Counted from the stretch's first letter, positions 42,601 through 54,551 are shown. The stretch is DNA of 64,000 bases from Oopsacas minuta (GCA_024704765.1 JAKMXF010000210.1:186001-250000); one strand, 5' to 3'. A program made the numbers and translations. The notes: generated by a model from the sequence alone, not told the origin.

Positions 42601-44842
42601 ATACCCATTTCTCCTGCGAAAGATAACACTTCATGTGGATAACTTGAAGATAGTGTACTCGGGTGTGTAGTAGGTCTAGCTAGGAACCTAGGTAGAGAAA
42701 CAGTATGAGACAACTGAGGATAAAAAGGTAGACTTGAAGCAGTGCTGTTACTAAAATTAGAAGCAAATGAGAAGGACTCTGCAATCTCTGGTGTGTTTAA
42801 CGGTGGGATCTGTGAATTGCTTGGAGAAGTAGAGGGAGATATTCTAAGAGGAGTTTGTGAGAATGTCTCCCATAATCCTGGCAATTCAGATTTATCCTTC
42901 CAAAGCTTAAAAAGTATAAATACATAAGGCCAGTGTTAATGAAAATTTGTTTGCTCCAGAAGAGAGAAAAATAAATAAATAAATAAACAATAAAATACCT
43001 GTGTGTCATACAATCTCATATAAGTTAACATATCCACATTGTTAGGCTTCTTATCTATCCAATTATCGTTAGATACCCTCCTTAGAGGGTTCCTACTCCC
43101 TCTCTGCTTCATCTCAAGTTCTCCTCTCCTGTCTCTGAACGGACTGATTACGTCATCAGGTATCTTAAGCACAGGATCAAAATACTTTGAATTATCTCTT
43201 CGTATATCTGTAGTCATATCTTCACCTAATTTATAATTGAAAGGTATAAATTATTGCTCATAAATATTTCTAACAAATACCTAGATAGCTAAAGTTAAGC
43301 CAGTGTGCAGCTACATGATATTTGGGCATAGCTGTAGCATCTGCTGTATTGTCATGATATATGAACAGAGGTACAGCATGTAATGGCTGTCTGGTAAGGA
43401 ATATTATATCTGTTCCTATTCCATAGTCTAACATTCTGGATTCTGTTATTTCTATTAGTTCTTGAGTATTCTCAAAAACACCTAAGAAATGGTTATAAAC
43501 TCTCTAAGTACAGTACGTATAACTATAAGATCTCTACCTTGACTGGGGGTAATCATTGCGAACTGTTGTCCAGTTCTATCCAGTATACGATCATGATAGT
43601 GCTGTTCAAATATATTCAGAGTAAGGTTAATCGCTTCTAAGAAATTCCCAAATCGAGCAAGAGAGTTGTAACACTGAGGCATAGCAGGATCTGGATCTGT
43701 AAGTCCTATTTTACGTTTGTATTGAAAGAACTCTCTCTTGAGTGTAGAGATTATGCTAGACCAATCTGATCGTATCTCATCTTGTATAATTACCTATGAA
43801 AATACATTGAGTGATAAAACTCGTTAGTTTTCACTATAAAATATTTGATCATATTTTTTAGAGAGTGGCAATATATACCTTATAAAAATCTTGATAGAAG
43901 GTTCCGTTATCCAATCTCTGTACTGAATTACCTCTAATGATTTCTTCAGGGAAATGATTCCAGCTATCAGATAGATACAGTGTACGACTAAAATACACTA
44001 CAGTTAACTCGTGATGACATTTGTTCTGTTGCCAATTAGAACAGAGAGGCCGAATAAATTTCTTGAGTGCTCTCTCAAAGTATATATCCCCCAGTTCATC
44101 AAACTCCCACATCTCTGCACTCAGCTGTATGAATAGGAATATTTGAGCTGAAGATGATCTGAATACGACACGAGTATTCGTGCTAATTCTTCCACTGTTA
44201 ACTTTCCTAATAATAAAGAAATATATAAACCTTCTAAAATAGTAATATATTAAATATCTAACTTGGTATCATCATATAGCTGCAAGACATGTGCCTTAAT
44301 TCCATTCTGTTCCATAACTTGTTCTAGATAGAGACATGAGTTGACAAGCTTGTCAGAAAAGTGCCAGTAATCACTCCTACTAATATAATCATCTCTAAAT
44401 CCAAACTCCACTAGAGTTAGAGGTCTCGCATTAGCAGTGAGCTCAGTTATAAATACTTCTTCCATATTCTTGAATCCAAATCTCTCAGCTAAATCTCCTC
44501 TCAAACTAACTTGTTTGCGAAAGTTTTTCATTTTCCAATGCACCTAAAATATCGCACTAGATGTTCAATAAAATCGATTATTTCAAAATCAAGATGACTT
44601 ACACTAGCTTTTAGTATAAGCTCGTTTGTTTCTTTGTCTTCAATCTTTTCAGAATCATTCAGATTCAATCTCTGACTTATAAGGACCATTGTATCGTCAG
44701 CTAGTCCCAGATCCTGTGTGACCAACAGCTCTGGAGGAGACACAATTTCCTCCCCTTCATTGCTTGCAAAACTATCCTCTGTTTGTGCGTGTATTCGTAG
44801 TTTCAATTTTCTCTCTGTTTGACTATCTCTATATGACGTCAT
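39615..44842 (-). CDS. DEPDC5: DEPDC5/Iml1, GATOR1 subunit
   Basis: Ten exons: 44603-44842, 44263-44543, 43879-44206, 43538-43793, 43281-43481, 42999-43225, 42605-42905, 42038-42382, 41340-41984, 39615-41176. They join in frame to 1461 aa (human about 1600). The donor of exon 7 (42605) is chosen by phase. Recognisable pieces: RVVFRSSSAQIFLFIQLSAEMWEFD, HHELTVVYFSRTLY, ITPSQG joined to GVFENTQELIE, MLDYGIGTDIIFL, SRRRWAHCFP, GINWKSLIHPALCPITNDFFP, RLVCGFQLI, a DEP domain in exon 10 (LVTRDQVWNVILTLAKKGYI) and the C-terminal GFLWWNNFLL. With NPRL2 and NPRL3 it forms GATOR1, the GAP for Rag GTPases that restrains TORC1 at the lysosome. A small inverted-repeat element fills most of intron 9. Confidence 0.92.
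41201..41318. mobile_element. 118-bp TACAGT inverted-repeat element in DEPDC5 intron 9
   Basis: Left end TACAGTCAATTCCCGTTATATCG; right end, read inward, TACAGCCAACGCCCGATATGG. The imperfect inverted repeat ends in TA. It occupies 118 of the 163 bp of the intron between DEPDC5 exons 9 and 10, so this intron is mostly transposon. Confidence 0.6.
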
Positions 44843-44986
44843 AACGAGGCAGCCTCAAACTTACATGCTATGAAGTATAAAAAGAATTTCCATTACAAAT
44901 AGTTAATAATATTACATACGAATCCATAATATAATCAAAAGAAATAACAATCTACAATTAGTTAACTATCGTATTATTCGCTAAAG

Positions 44987-46083
44987 CTATTTTTCATATT
45001 TGTAGAATCCTTCCCCACTTTTCATGCCAAGTTTTCCTTCTGAAACTTTCTGACTTAACATTGGGATTGGTTTGAAAAGAGGATTGTCAGGGAATTTCTT
45101 GTTCCACCCATCCAAAATAAATTTCATGGTATCTAGTCCTACATAATCAGAAAGCTCAAACGGTCCCATGGGGTATCCCGCTCCTAGTTTCATAGCTACA
45201 TCAATGTCTCTATCGGATGCATCTCCTCTCTCTAGCATACGAACCGCTTCTGCCATATACGGGACTAAAAGTCTATTCACTACAAAACCTGGAGTATCTT
45301 TACAGTCTACAGTCGTCTTACCTACAAAATCACATGTAAAATGACGTCATTAATTTCTGATGCAATGATCAATTAACTGGAGATTGGTCATATGGAAAAT
45401 TTCGTTATTAATATCACTGACCAAATTTCCGATATACATATCATACCTAAAGCTCTTCCAAATGCACATAGAGACATATGTGTAAGAGCACTAGTGAGAT
45501 CAGTACGTACAACTTCAACTAGCTTCATCATAGGAACAGGATTGAAGAAATGGAGACCTCCGAATTTGTCCTTCCTATTAGTAGCCTCTGCTATCTCTGT
45601 TATGGACAGAGAAGATGTGTTACTAGCGAATATAGTATCAGCACGAGCTACTCGATCTAACCCAGAGAATAACTTCTGTTTCACATCAATATCCTCCATA
45701 ATAGCCTCTATAATAAGATCACAGTCTGCACTAGCTTTCTCGTGATCTAAAGTGTATTTAATACGAGAGAGTGTATTATCTAAAAAACATCTCCCTCCTT
45801 CTTGATCATCTGAATATTTCTTCTTTGTAACTCTCTCTAAGCTCTTACGTATTCTTACTGAACATCTGTCTAGTAATTCATTGTCTCGGTCCACCAGAGT
45901 AACATTGTGTCCTGTAGCTGCTGCTACCTGGACAATACCAGATCCCATTAATCCCCCTCCAATGACTGTCACGGTCTTAATCTCACGATGTGTATCTTTA
46001 CTATAACCACGATTATTAAGAGCATGTGCACGAAATATGACGCTTCTCATTCCATAGGGCAATAATATTTTTATTAATGCCAT
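44987..46083 (-). CDS. HADH: Mitochondrial 3-hydroxyacyl-CoA dehydrogenase (HADH)
   Basis: Two exons, 45447-46083 and 44987-45321, with a 125-bp intron (phase 1), encode 323 aa (human 314). The N-terminal 35 residues are basic and serine-poor with hydrophobics ([20 protein letters not shown]), consistent with a mitochondrial presequence. The Rossmann fold starts [20 protein letters not shown]. The catalytic His is in [16 protein letters not shown]. The C-terminal domain has [19 protein letters not shown] and [19 protein letters not shown]. It oxidises 3-hydroxyacyl-CoA to 3-ketoacyl-CoA with NAD in short- and medium-chain beta-oxidation. Only 144 bp separate its stop from the DEPDC5 start. 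Confidence 0.95.
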
Positions 46084-46576
46084 GGATAAGTTAATGATGA
46101 AATGAGCTAAATGAATCCAATAATTTTAGCGTGATAATAACCAATTGTATCAAAACTCATATGAGCTATGAGATCCTTAAATCTATTTGTCCGATTTTGA
46201 AAAAGTATTTTGAGAATTATCAAATTTGTCTAGTTGGTCAAATGTATATAATAATGCTGTTTCTTAATAGATATCAGAATTATATGTAACAAAATTTTGA
46301 AAACCGATGCCCAGAGAGCTGAAACCCAGATAAATAAGTTATCCTAATAGATGAAGAATAGAAGAAGAAAGAAAACGTGAATTCACAAATTTCTAGCAAT
46401 AATGTTCGAAAACGAAAAATAACAATAATATTAATAAGAAGAAAATGTTATCATAAATTGAATCTAGAAATGAATACTGAATTAGAGCTAGTGATTACTG
46501 TATTTGAAAGGAAACTAAATTGCTGATAAGTGAGATAATTCCAAAGTTACTAAATAACTAAGAAGGAATCAATAAG
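46084..46576. other. Gap between MAT and HADH
   Basis: About 490 bp of AT-rich sequence, the longest gap in the head-to-tail run from CUL4 to UGDH. It should contain the 3' UTR of MAT and any HADH promoter. No gene, repeat or TATA box was recognised. Confidence 0.55.
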
Positions 46577-48003
46577 CTATAGCTTTAATTTCTTCGGTTG
46601 TTCCCAAGAAAATTCCTCGCGTCCGAAGTGACCATAACAGGCAGTTTTCTGGAAAATAGGTTTCCTCAAATCTAGATCCTTGATTATAGCACCAGGACGA
46701 AGGTCAAAATTATCCTTAATAATTTTTAACAGTTCATTATTGGACTTATCACTGGAGCCGTAGGTATCAATGCTAATACCCAATGGCTCAGCTATACCAA
46801 TAGCGTATGAGAGTTGTACGAGACAGCGTTTGCAGAGACCTGCGTGTACCATGGATTTAGCTACCCATCGTGCTGCATATGCTCCAGATCTATCCACCTA
46901 CATTAAGTTTATACATGATTTTTAGGGATTAATTAGAATTTTGTTACACAAACCTTTGAGCAGTCTTTCCCTGAGAAAGCACCTCCTCCATGAGCACCCC
47001 AGCCTCCATATGTATCTACTATAATCTTCCTACCCGTGAGACCAGCATCTCCTTGAGGACCTCCTATCACAAACTTACCAGACGGCTGCATATGAAATAT
47101 AGTTTTATCGTCTACCAGTTCTTTAGGAATGATAAGATCACATACTTGTTCTCTCAGCTGTTTTCTCAGCTCCTGTATCATGATATCAGCTGAGTGTTGT
47201 ACAGAAATTACAACTGTGTGGATTCTAATAGGTGTAAACACATTACCCTTCTTCTTGTACTCAATGGTTACCTAACAGATAATATTGTAATTAAAAAATC
47301 GGAAGTTGATATGTAAACTCGTTTTGTATAATTAAAAGTCTTACTTGAGATTTTGAATCCGGTCTTATCCAAGCTAACTCTCCACTCCTCCTCGCATCAG
47401 CCATCCTCCTATTTAGTCTATGAGCTAGCGTAATTGTTAGAGGCATTTTCTCTTCAGTCTCATCAGTAGCATAACCGAACATTAGCCCTGTGAAGGAAAA
47501 GATAACTCATAAGATACACACAAGTAGTTCAAGCATATATATATCTATATATATATCTATATCTAGCATACCTTGGTCTCCTGCACCTAGATCTAAGTCA
47601 TCTCTATCCACATGTACTCCTTGTGCAATATCAGAGCTCTGTTGCTCTACTGATATCAAAATGTTACAGGTTTTGTAGTCAAATCCTTTGTTAGAGTCAT
47701 CATAACCGATCTGCTTGATTACGTCACGACAGAGTTGAGAGTAATTTATATGTGCTAAAAGGAAATTATAATAAACATCGGTGCCATATTTATTTGTTGT
47801 TGTTTACCTTTCGTGGTTATCTCACCGAAAACCATTATCATGCCTGTCTTAGCAGCAGACTCACATGCTACCTTGCTATTAGGATCTTGTCTGAGACACT
47901 CATCTAGCACAGCATCTGAAATCTGGTCACATATTTTATCAGGATGACCTTCTCCTACTGATTCAGAGGTGAATAGGAATGTTTCCTCAGTTTCTCCAGA
48001 CAT
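46577..48003 (-). CDS. MAT2A: S-adenosylmethionine synthase (methionine adenosyltransferase)
   Basis: Five exons, 47808-48003, 47572-47754, 47345-47487, 46954-47271 and 46577-46897, join to 386 aa. Introns are 53-84 bp. Family signatures are intact: [20 protein letters not shown] at the N-terminus, the central [13 protein letters not shown] loop across the exon 2/3 joint, [20 protein letters not shown], the P-loop-like [19 protein letters not shown] and the C-terminal CYGHFGRE. It makes S-adenosylmethionine from methionine and ATP in the cytosol. The symbol is by similarity; in most invertebrates one gene is co-orthologous to vertebrate MAT1A and MAT2A. The methyl donor made here is the cofactor of NOP2, but I see no regulatory link. 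Confidence 0.96.
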
Positions 48004-48255
48004 AATATAGTTGATTCTAGGTGAGAGGAAGCTACAATCTGGTAAAATATATCAGATCGCATGTTCGCCCTTTTATAGATTCGCTATGCATACGGATAGT
48101 CGTGTTAATGAACACAAAGCGTGAAATTCCATCGAATAACGATGAGACTCCAAAATGATGACTGTGCAAAATAACATTAGATTATCATGTAACAATAATG
48201 GTTTACTAGGAACAGCTAATAGGCAATAGCATCTATCATAATCAGAGGATAATTA

Positions 48256-48914
48256 TCAAAGTTTATGCATGAGTAGCCCTGTATCAGGACAAGGGTCTTT
48301 GATAAGAGCCTGTACTTCTTTGAATGATGGATGTTTGGAGCTCATTAGAAGTTCAAATAGCACAGATTCACAGGTTGTTATAAAGGCACCACTATTCTTC
48401 ATTCTCTCAATTGCGATTGCTCTGTCTACTAGCCCACGGCTTGACACACAATCTGCGATTATATGGACCTCATAGCCTATGGAAGTAGATAATTACGTAA
48501 TTCAGTTTCTATTTGTTTTATCATTAATTAATTACCATTTGCTAATAGATCAAGACAAGTTTGCTGGACACAAACTTGTGTTTCTATTCCAAACAAAACA
48601 ATAGTTTTAGCTTCAGGTCGTTTTTCCAGTTTTTCCTGTACGTTAGGAATGAACATTGAGAATTTAGTTTTTTCAAAAACACTAGCTTTACTGATATCTA
48701 TCTCGCTGCAGGTGTTACCTAGAGCTTTGGGGTATTGCTCAGTACATATGACTGGGATATTCAATATGTTAGCTGCTTGTACAAGGCGAGATGCGATATT
48801 CAGGATCTCAGGATAGTAGCGAATGGTAGGACGAAATTTCTCTTGCATGTCACAAAGGAAAAACCATGATCTGTCTGAAACAATACGACCAACTTTCTGG
48901 AGAATTGCTGCCAT
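48256..48914 (-). CDS. ISOC: Isochorismatase-domain hydrolase (ISOC1/2-like)
   Basis: Two exons, 48536-48914 and 48256-48476, give 199 aa with a 59-bp intron. It is a compact isochorismatase-like fold. The expected catalytic triad positions are seen: Asp in FLCDMQEKFR, Lys in the region FEKTKFSMF, and Cys in FGIETQVCVQQTC. The cis-peptide region TEQYPKALG and the late VDRAIAIERMKNSGA are typical of animal ISOC1/ISOC2. The physiological substrate is unknown. There is no clear targeting signal. The start codon is preceded by an ACCTAG acceptor-like sequence ten bases upstream. Confidence 0.88.
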
Positions 48915-49242
48915 TATTATTAGCTAGGTTATTCGTAATCAACGGTCAGATTTATTATTACATCACAGACTCAATTAAACATCAACTGTTACGAAATGTT
49001 ACAATAGATTTTTATGTTGGTGATGAGAAATGTAATAGAAAATTATAACATGTAAATTATATGTCCCTTTCATTAAATAAGATCAAATTGGGGATGTATA
49101 ATTACTAAAATATACACACAATATATAAATAATAATAATATATTAATAATATCTTATACAGATAACAAAATAATAGCTAAGTGAAATATATTCATTATCC
49201 TAATAATGAAATACGTAGTATGTAAGATATTTATTGTGGTTA

Positions 49243-50619
49243 CTAGAGATTCTTGCCGATAGCATAAACCTGGTAGCCAATTTCTTCAAGGTTCTTGTGA
49301 TCAAGAATATTCCTGCCGTCAAATACGAAAGCTGGTTTGCGCATTGTTTCGAATATCCTCTTGTAGTCTAGGGATTTGAACTCGTCCCATTCGGTGCATA
49401 AAGCAATCGCGTGACAATTTTTAAGCGCTAGATAAGGGTCTGTATATACTGAAACCAGTTCATCAGCTAGTTCTGATTCTTTCCTTATATCAGAAAGGAT
49501 ACGTTCCTCTTCAGCACGTGGATCATATATATGCAAGAGAGCGTGATCAGCTAGTAGATAAGATGATATATAAATTGATGCGGATTCACGTGTATCAGAT
49601 GTACCTTTCTTAAATGTAAACCCGAGTATCCCTATAGATTTACCAGCTACCGAACTGAACATTCTTTCAATTATAGAACTTGCGAATCTCTTACACTGAT
49701 ACTCATTCATCTTCAATACTTGTAGCCAATATTCGGCTACTTCTGTTAAGTTAAGAGAATAGCAAATGTATGCCAGATTCAAGATATCCTTCTTGAAGCA
49801 TGATCCACCGAATCCTATACTCGGCATTAAATATTTCGTCCCAATTCTACTATCTGTACCAATTCCAAGCAAAACCTCGATAACATCTGCTCCTGAGTTC
49901 TCACATATAGCAGATATACTGTTTATACTGGAAACTCTCTGTGCAAGAAAGGCATTAGTAGCTAGCTTGGATAGCTCACTACTAAACGCATTCATACCAA
50001 TAATTCGATCCTCAGGAACCCAGTGTTTGTAGATGTTATAGAGTTTGCCAATAGCTTCTAGACCTCCTGGTGTTTGAGGTCCTCCTATAAGAACACGATC
50101 AGGTTTCTCTAAATTGTGAATAGCAGTTCCCTCTGAGAGAAACTCAGGGTTGGAGAGGATAATGAATTCAATATTTGGCTTAGAATTAGCTTTTAAAATA
50201 TGAAGTATGTGATCTGCAGTACCAAGAGGTACTGTGCTCTTTTCTATGATAATTTTATTTGATTCAGCTGCTGAGGCTATAGATCTTGCAGCTGATTCAA
50301 TATATCTCATATCACTACCTCCTCCCTTTCCTAGCCCATATTCCCTTGTGGGAGTATTTACACAGATAAGTATCAATTCAGCTTTTTGTATACCAGCTCT
50401 GATATCAGTGCTGAAGAACAGATTCTTGCCTTTACATTCAGTGATGAGTTCTTTCAAGCCTGGCTCATAAAAAGGCATTATGCCTGCGTTCCAATTCTTA
50501 ATCCGCTCTTCATCTATATCGAGTGCTGTTACTGTTATATCTGGACAGTGTTTTGCTATCACAGAACATGTTGGTACCCCTACATAACCTGCACCTATAC
50601 ATGCAATATCTGTTACCAT
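49243..50619 (-). CDS. UGDH: UDP-glucose 6-dehydrogenase (UGDH), single exon
   Basis: A single exon of 458 codons (human 494). The N-terminal NAD-binding motif is IGAGYVGVPTCSVIAKHCP. Further signatures are LNPEFLSEGTA-like LSNPEFLSEGTAI, LAQRVSSINSISAICE, the catalytic cysteine in GFGGSCFKKDILNLAYIC, and the C-terminal domain start LGFTFKKGTSDTRES. It oxidises UDP-glucose to UDP-glucuronate in the cytosol, supplying glycosaminoglycan synthesis and glucuronidation. The ATG follows ATATTTAG by three bases. The gene is divergent from the MUN-domain gene at 50905, leaving 285 bp containing a (TA)n tract for both upstream regions. Confidence 0.97.
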   Translation of the reverse strand: MVTDIACIGAGYVGVPTCSVIAKHCPDITVTALDIDEERIKNWNAGIMPFYEPGLKELITECKGKNLFFSTDIRAGIQKAELILICVNTPTREYGLGKGGGSDMRYIESAARSIASAAESNKIIIEKSTVPLGTADHILHILKANSKPNIEFIILSNPEFLSEGTAIHNLEKPDRVLIGGPQTPGGLEAIGKLYNIYKHWVPEDRIIGMNAFSSELSKLATNAFLAQRVSSINSISAICENSGADVIEVLLGIGTDSRIGTKYLMPSIGFGGSCFKKDILNLAYICYSLNLTEVAEYWLQVLKMNEYQCKRFASSIIERMFSSVAGKSIGILGFTFKKGTSDTRESASIYISSYLLADHALLHIYDPRAEEERILSDIRKESELADELVSVYTDPYLALKNCHAIALCTEWDEFKSLDYKRIFETMRKPAFVFDGRNILDHKNLEEIGYQVYAIGKNL

Positions 50620-50904
50620 TAGCTAAATATATATATATATATTTCTATTCCCCAAAAAGGATAAAAGTGGATAATTGAAATGATTTTTAAAATTATGAAA
50701 TGTTAGCATATAATATCTTATTGATTTGTTAAATATTATCAGAATTCTCAAAGATATTACTTAATGCAAGTAAGGATATTATTATAGAAGTTTATATGCT
50801 AAGACACAAGCCTATGGGAAATTTTCGAACAATTTTAAGCAGAAGGAGTATCAAATGATACTGGTACAGTAGGTATATAATAAAGGAAAGTTGGAAAAAT
50901 AATA

Positions 50905-53900
50905 ATGAAAAGGTATCAATTTACTAACAAAATGGCAGATTTGAAAATTCAAAGAAGAGGGCAATGGAAAAGAGACAGTAAAACACAGGTGGAAGAAACA
51001 ATGGTAACAGATTGCTTCAATGAAAAAGAAATAAAAACTCTGCGAAAAACGCGAGAAAAGACGCAAATAGAGAAAGCTCCTCATATACAAGAACTCATTT
51101 ACCAAGTTCTAGAGCAGAGCGATGAGCTTCAGATTTCAGAAGACCAGGTCTTCTTCGAGGCAAGAGGTAGGGAGAAGCATGACAGTTTCAAAATATACTT
51201 GGGAAGCGATGTAACTTTGCAAGATAAGGAAGATCTTTATACTATAGGAATTCTGAGCGAAATGGAGGATAAAAGCAGTATTACGAAAGATAGGTCCATG
51301 ACGTTAGAAAATGAGAAACATCACCCTCAATGGAAAGAAAAAGACAGAAGATATTCCAAACCAGAAGGAGTGCCGGAATTAAACCATAAACAGTATCACA
51401 ACCAACTAGAAATACTCTCACAAATACTGGAGGTATCTGAAAAAGATGAGAGGCAATGGAGGGGGAAAATATCCACGAATAGAACAGATGTTTGTGTGCA
51501 GATACATGAAGGGAAAGTGAATGGAGAGTTAACTTTATGCTACCAGAGATATTTCTGCAGAATGGGGTTAGCATTAATTAGGGATGAGAAAACTAAATCA
51601 AAATTGGACGGTTTATGCAATAATGTGAAAACAACAAACATAACAGAGGGCAGAAACGCGCCTAAGTGGGATGAATTAATTCAGTTGGCATCAGATAAGG
51701 AAAACTGTTTGCTTGTCGAACTGTGGAATGAATATACAGTTAAGGAATCAAAGAAGAAAGGAAGGCAGCAGTTAAAGCAAGCAAGAGCAAAAATTGGGCA
51801 ATGTGTCATTGAATTGGGTAATCAGAATGTTATCCCTAAAAAGTGTTATCCTATCTATTCGCAGGATGGAAAGATTCAAAGTGGTAATATTACGCTCTCC
51901 ATCGAAATAACAGGACCAAAAGTTATGAGGTACTCTGCTGGTCATAAGTATGCGTTATACAAATTATTCCTTAATGAAGCAGTAGCCTACCACATATCAA
52001 AGTTCATATCGTTCTCATTCAGTACTATGGAACCGTCTATAGAATGTGTTCGTACGAATGTGGCGAATTTGTTAAAGTTGAGCGAATTTGAAAGGAATGC
52101 TGCAGAATGGACTTATGTTAATAGTATTGAGCAAGTTACTGAGTCGAGAGCGAAAATTGAATTTAACCTATTAATTCTGAATTCAAAATGGGACAGTGAA
52201 GCTTTGAAAATGGATCCCATTGAGCGAGAAAAACTCCTGCAGGAGATACACAGATTATATAAAGATAACTTAGATACAATCAATTATATTCTACTAAAAT
52301 TCCCACCAAGAAACGAAAAGGCTCTAACTCAGATAAATCAACTCTTCGGCCTACTCCTCAAACTATTTCTCTTCCTAAAAGACAGAAAAATTATCTCTCA
52401 AACGGAAGAATTTACCAAAGAGATTAAAGGGAAGATTAAAGAGGCAGTTTACTGTTGGTATGGTCGTACCGAAGATAAAGTTGTGAAGAAAGAATCTCTG
52501 CTAACTTACGTCCATACATTAAGCCTATTCTGTCAACACGTCATCAAATTCCTACAAATGCTGAGAAAGTACTATGCAGGAGTAGCAAAACTTGATTTCT
52601 CACAAATCGCGTTAGTTACGATTGATCCTCTATTAGCAGGAGAAGTAGAGTTGTGTATTCAGAAGATCTCTCAAACGCAGGAGAGCGATGAATTAATATT
52701 CTCATTGTTCGGTTTGGATCGTAAAATTAAACTTATCCTCAAAGAGAAATGTCACATGGACGAAAATGAAAAGGAATTACATTTAGATTTCCATCTTGAA
52801 TGGTTTCGAACATTCATGGTAGGTAAGTGGTTGAACATTCTAAGCAAAGTTAGTGTAGAATGTGTTGATAGAGTTATCAAATTCGAAACCAAAATCAGTG
52901 GAGTAGAAAACGAAAAACTATCTTCTTCAGCTTTCGACATTGCTATTTGCCTTTTTCCATGCTATTGTTTTTACGCGAAAATGCAAGAATACCTAGACAC
53001 AGCAGATCGTATACACATTTCGTTTCAGGTAGTGCTACTTATACAAGAAACTCTGATGAGATACGTACAGATTATGGGTGTCAAAATCTCTGATATGGTG
53101 GCTGGAAGTGAAAAGAATGGCTTCAAATTAACGAGAGAAATATGTCAGATTCTCAACAACATCCATTTTGTGAAAGAATACTTAGATGAAGTTCCAAGGA
53201 AGCTTAACTTTAAAAATGAGACTGAGAACAGCATAGCATGTGATAGCAGATATCTCGAGTTGATAAAAGAGGCAGAAGAATGCTTACACAATGAGAAATT
53301 ACGTGTGTTATCAGCTATACTCCCTCATTTCGATACACAGATTAAAAAGTATTGCAAGAGTCTAACCAGTGTTCTGGATACATCTGTAGAAGATGTGATA
53401 GGTGACCTAATGAATTGGTTAATGGAAAATATTCAAATTTCTTCAACACAATTTACTCAAGCAATGTTTAACGAGTTCCTAGAGATACTATGGGTTCAAG
53501 TGTTAGAGAACATTAATGTATCCATTAAAGATGAAAGCCTTTCTAAAACTAGCTACGATTACATATTCAAAGCCATCAATATCCTATACGAGTTTTTTTA
53601 TAACGATGGAGAAGGTCTTCCAATCGAGAAAATCAAAAAGAAACTTTACTTGGACATTCTTAAACAAATTCGACTAGAGATGGTTAGCAGCTATCATCTT
53701 ATGTTGGAATGTGTACAAGAATTCGCGAAAGCTGATGAGAAAAAATATAAATCTTATGGCGGACTTACTTTTAGTATGGTGTACTATGATGATCGTGAAA
53801 TACTTGAAACAACAATTATGTATCTGAAAGATTGTAAGAACCCTTCTTTCACTGGTAAATTCAAACCAATCATTGAATTATCGGTGTTACCAAAATGTCA

Positions 53901-54339
53901 CAATATCGAAGTAACGAGAACAGGATCATTGAATTACTCCAAAGATATCTTCATTAATCAAATTCTTACCATGGCTATTCCAAAACACAAATTCTCAAAT
54001 ACTGTACTGAAAATATCTCTTTTCTATAGAGATATTTTAGGTATTCGGGATGAGTGTTATTCAGGCGCAGTTCATGTTGACGGAGAGAGTATAGGACATT
54101 GTTCTAGCAACCTGAAAGACTTTGTTAACCAAACGGATAAGAAGGTTGGCGGGCTTGTCAAAAGAAATTTCATATATCCTTTCAATGAGGATAATGAGAT
54201 TTTTAAAATTCTACGAAAACGTAAAGATACAATTGCTCAAAGTTTCTTGAAGGAGATGTTAATGGAACAGAAGAAAGAACAATCACTAAATAAATACCAA
54301 TCTGGTGTAGACAGATTCCTTAAAGTAAAATTGTTGTGA
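50905..54339 (+). CDS. Munc13-4/BAIAP3-like MUN-domain protein A, single exon
   Basis: One exon of 1144 codons. An in-frame ATG nine codons later (50932, ACAAAATGG) is an equally likely start. Order: charged N-terminus (1-190), a first C2 domain (about 194-337, with APKWDELIQL and LVELWNEY), a long helical MUN region including an MHD1-like segment (GKWLNILSKVSVECVDRVI, about 640) and an MHD2-like segment (EDVIGDLMNWL through ILYEFFYNDGEGLP, about 829-945), and a second C2-like domain (about 950-1065). This is the layout of UNC13D and BAIAP3, which tether and prime secretory vesicles with syntaxin. The acidic calcium loops of the C2 domains are not obvious. Neighbouring protein B is a diverged tandem paralogue. 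Confidence 0.7.
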   Translation: MKRYQFTNKMADLKIQRRGQWKRDSKTQVEETMVTDCFNEKEIKTLRKTREKTQIEKAPHIQELIYQVLEQSDELQISEDQVFFEARGREKHDSFKIYLGSDVTLQDKEDLYTIGILSEMEDKSSITKDRSMTLENEKHHPQWKEKDRRYSKPEGVPELNHKQYHNQLEILSQILEVSEKDERQWRGKISTNRTDVCVQIHEGKVNGELTLCYQRYFCRMGLALIRDEKTKSKLDGLCNNVKTTNITEGRNAPKWDELIQLASDKENCLLVELWNEYTVKESKKKGRQQLKQARAKIGQCVIELGNQNVIPKKCYPIYSQDGKIQSGNITLSIEITGPKVMRYSAGHKYALYKLFLNEAVAYHISKFISFSFSTMEPSIECVRTNVANLLKLSEFERNAAEWTYVNSIEQVTESRAKIEFNLLILNSKWDSEALKMDPIEREKLLQEIHRLYKDNLDTINYILLKFPPRNEKALTQINQLFGLLLKLFLFLKDRKIISQTEEFTKEIKGKIKEAVYCWYGRTEDKVVKKESLLTYVHTLSLFCQHVIKFLQMLRKYYAGVAKLDFSQIALVTIDPLLAGEVELCIQKISQTQESDELIFSLFGLDRKIKLILKEKCHMDENEKELHLDFHLEWFRTFMVGKWLNILSKVSVECVDRVIKFETKISGVENEKLSSSAFDIAICLFPCYCFYAKMQEYLDTADRIHISFQVVLLIQETLMRYVQIMGVKISDMVAGSEKNGFKLTREICQILNNIHFVKEYLDEVPRKLNFKNETENSIACDSRYLELIKEAEECLHNEKLRVLSAILPHFDTQIKKYCKSLTSVLDTSVEDVIGDLMNWLMENIQISSTQFTQAMFNEFLEILWVQVLENINVSIKDESLSKTSYDYIFKAINILYEFFYNDGEGLPIEKIKKKLYLDILKQIRLEMVSSYHLMLECVQEFAKADEKKYKSYGGLTFSMVYYDDREILETTIMYLKDCKNPSFTGKFKPIIELSVLPKCHNIEVTRTGSLNYSKDIFINQILTMAIPKHKFSNTVLKISLFYRDILGIRDECYSGAVHVDGESIGHCSSNLKDFVNQTDKKVGGLVKRNFIYPFNEDNEIFKILRKRKDTIAQSFLKEMLMEQKKEQSLNKYQSGVDRFLKVKLL

Positions 54340-54551
54340 TTTAATTGTCATTCCCTATTTACTTAGTTAGATTAAATAGAATTAAACTCAAATTACTCAA
54401 TAATAGGCCACAATGTATATGACAACGTCCACAGTGAATTTATAATCAATTTGTGATGGCTTACAGTGGATAGATAGTCTCTATTGTTATTATCAATCAA
54501 GGCTTATTAATACTATTTTTGATTTTATTAAACAAACAAGCTTCCTAAAAA

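Noticed and set aside
50627-50645. (TA)n tract as a possible origin or terminator
   Set aside because: A short TA tract in an AT-rich divergent promoter region has no further support for either role.
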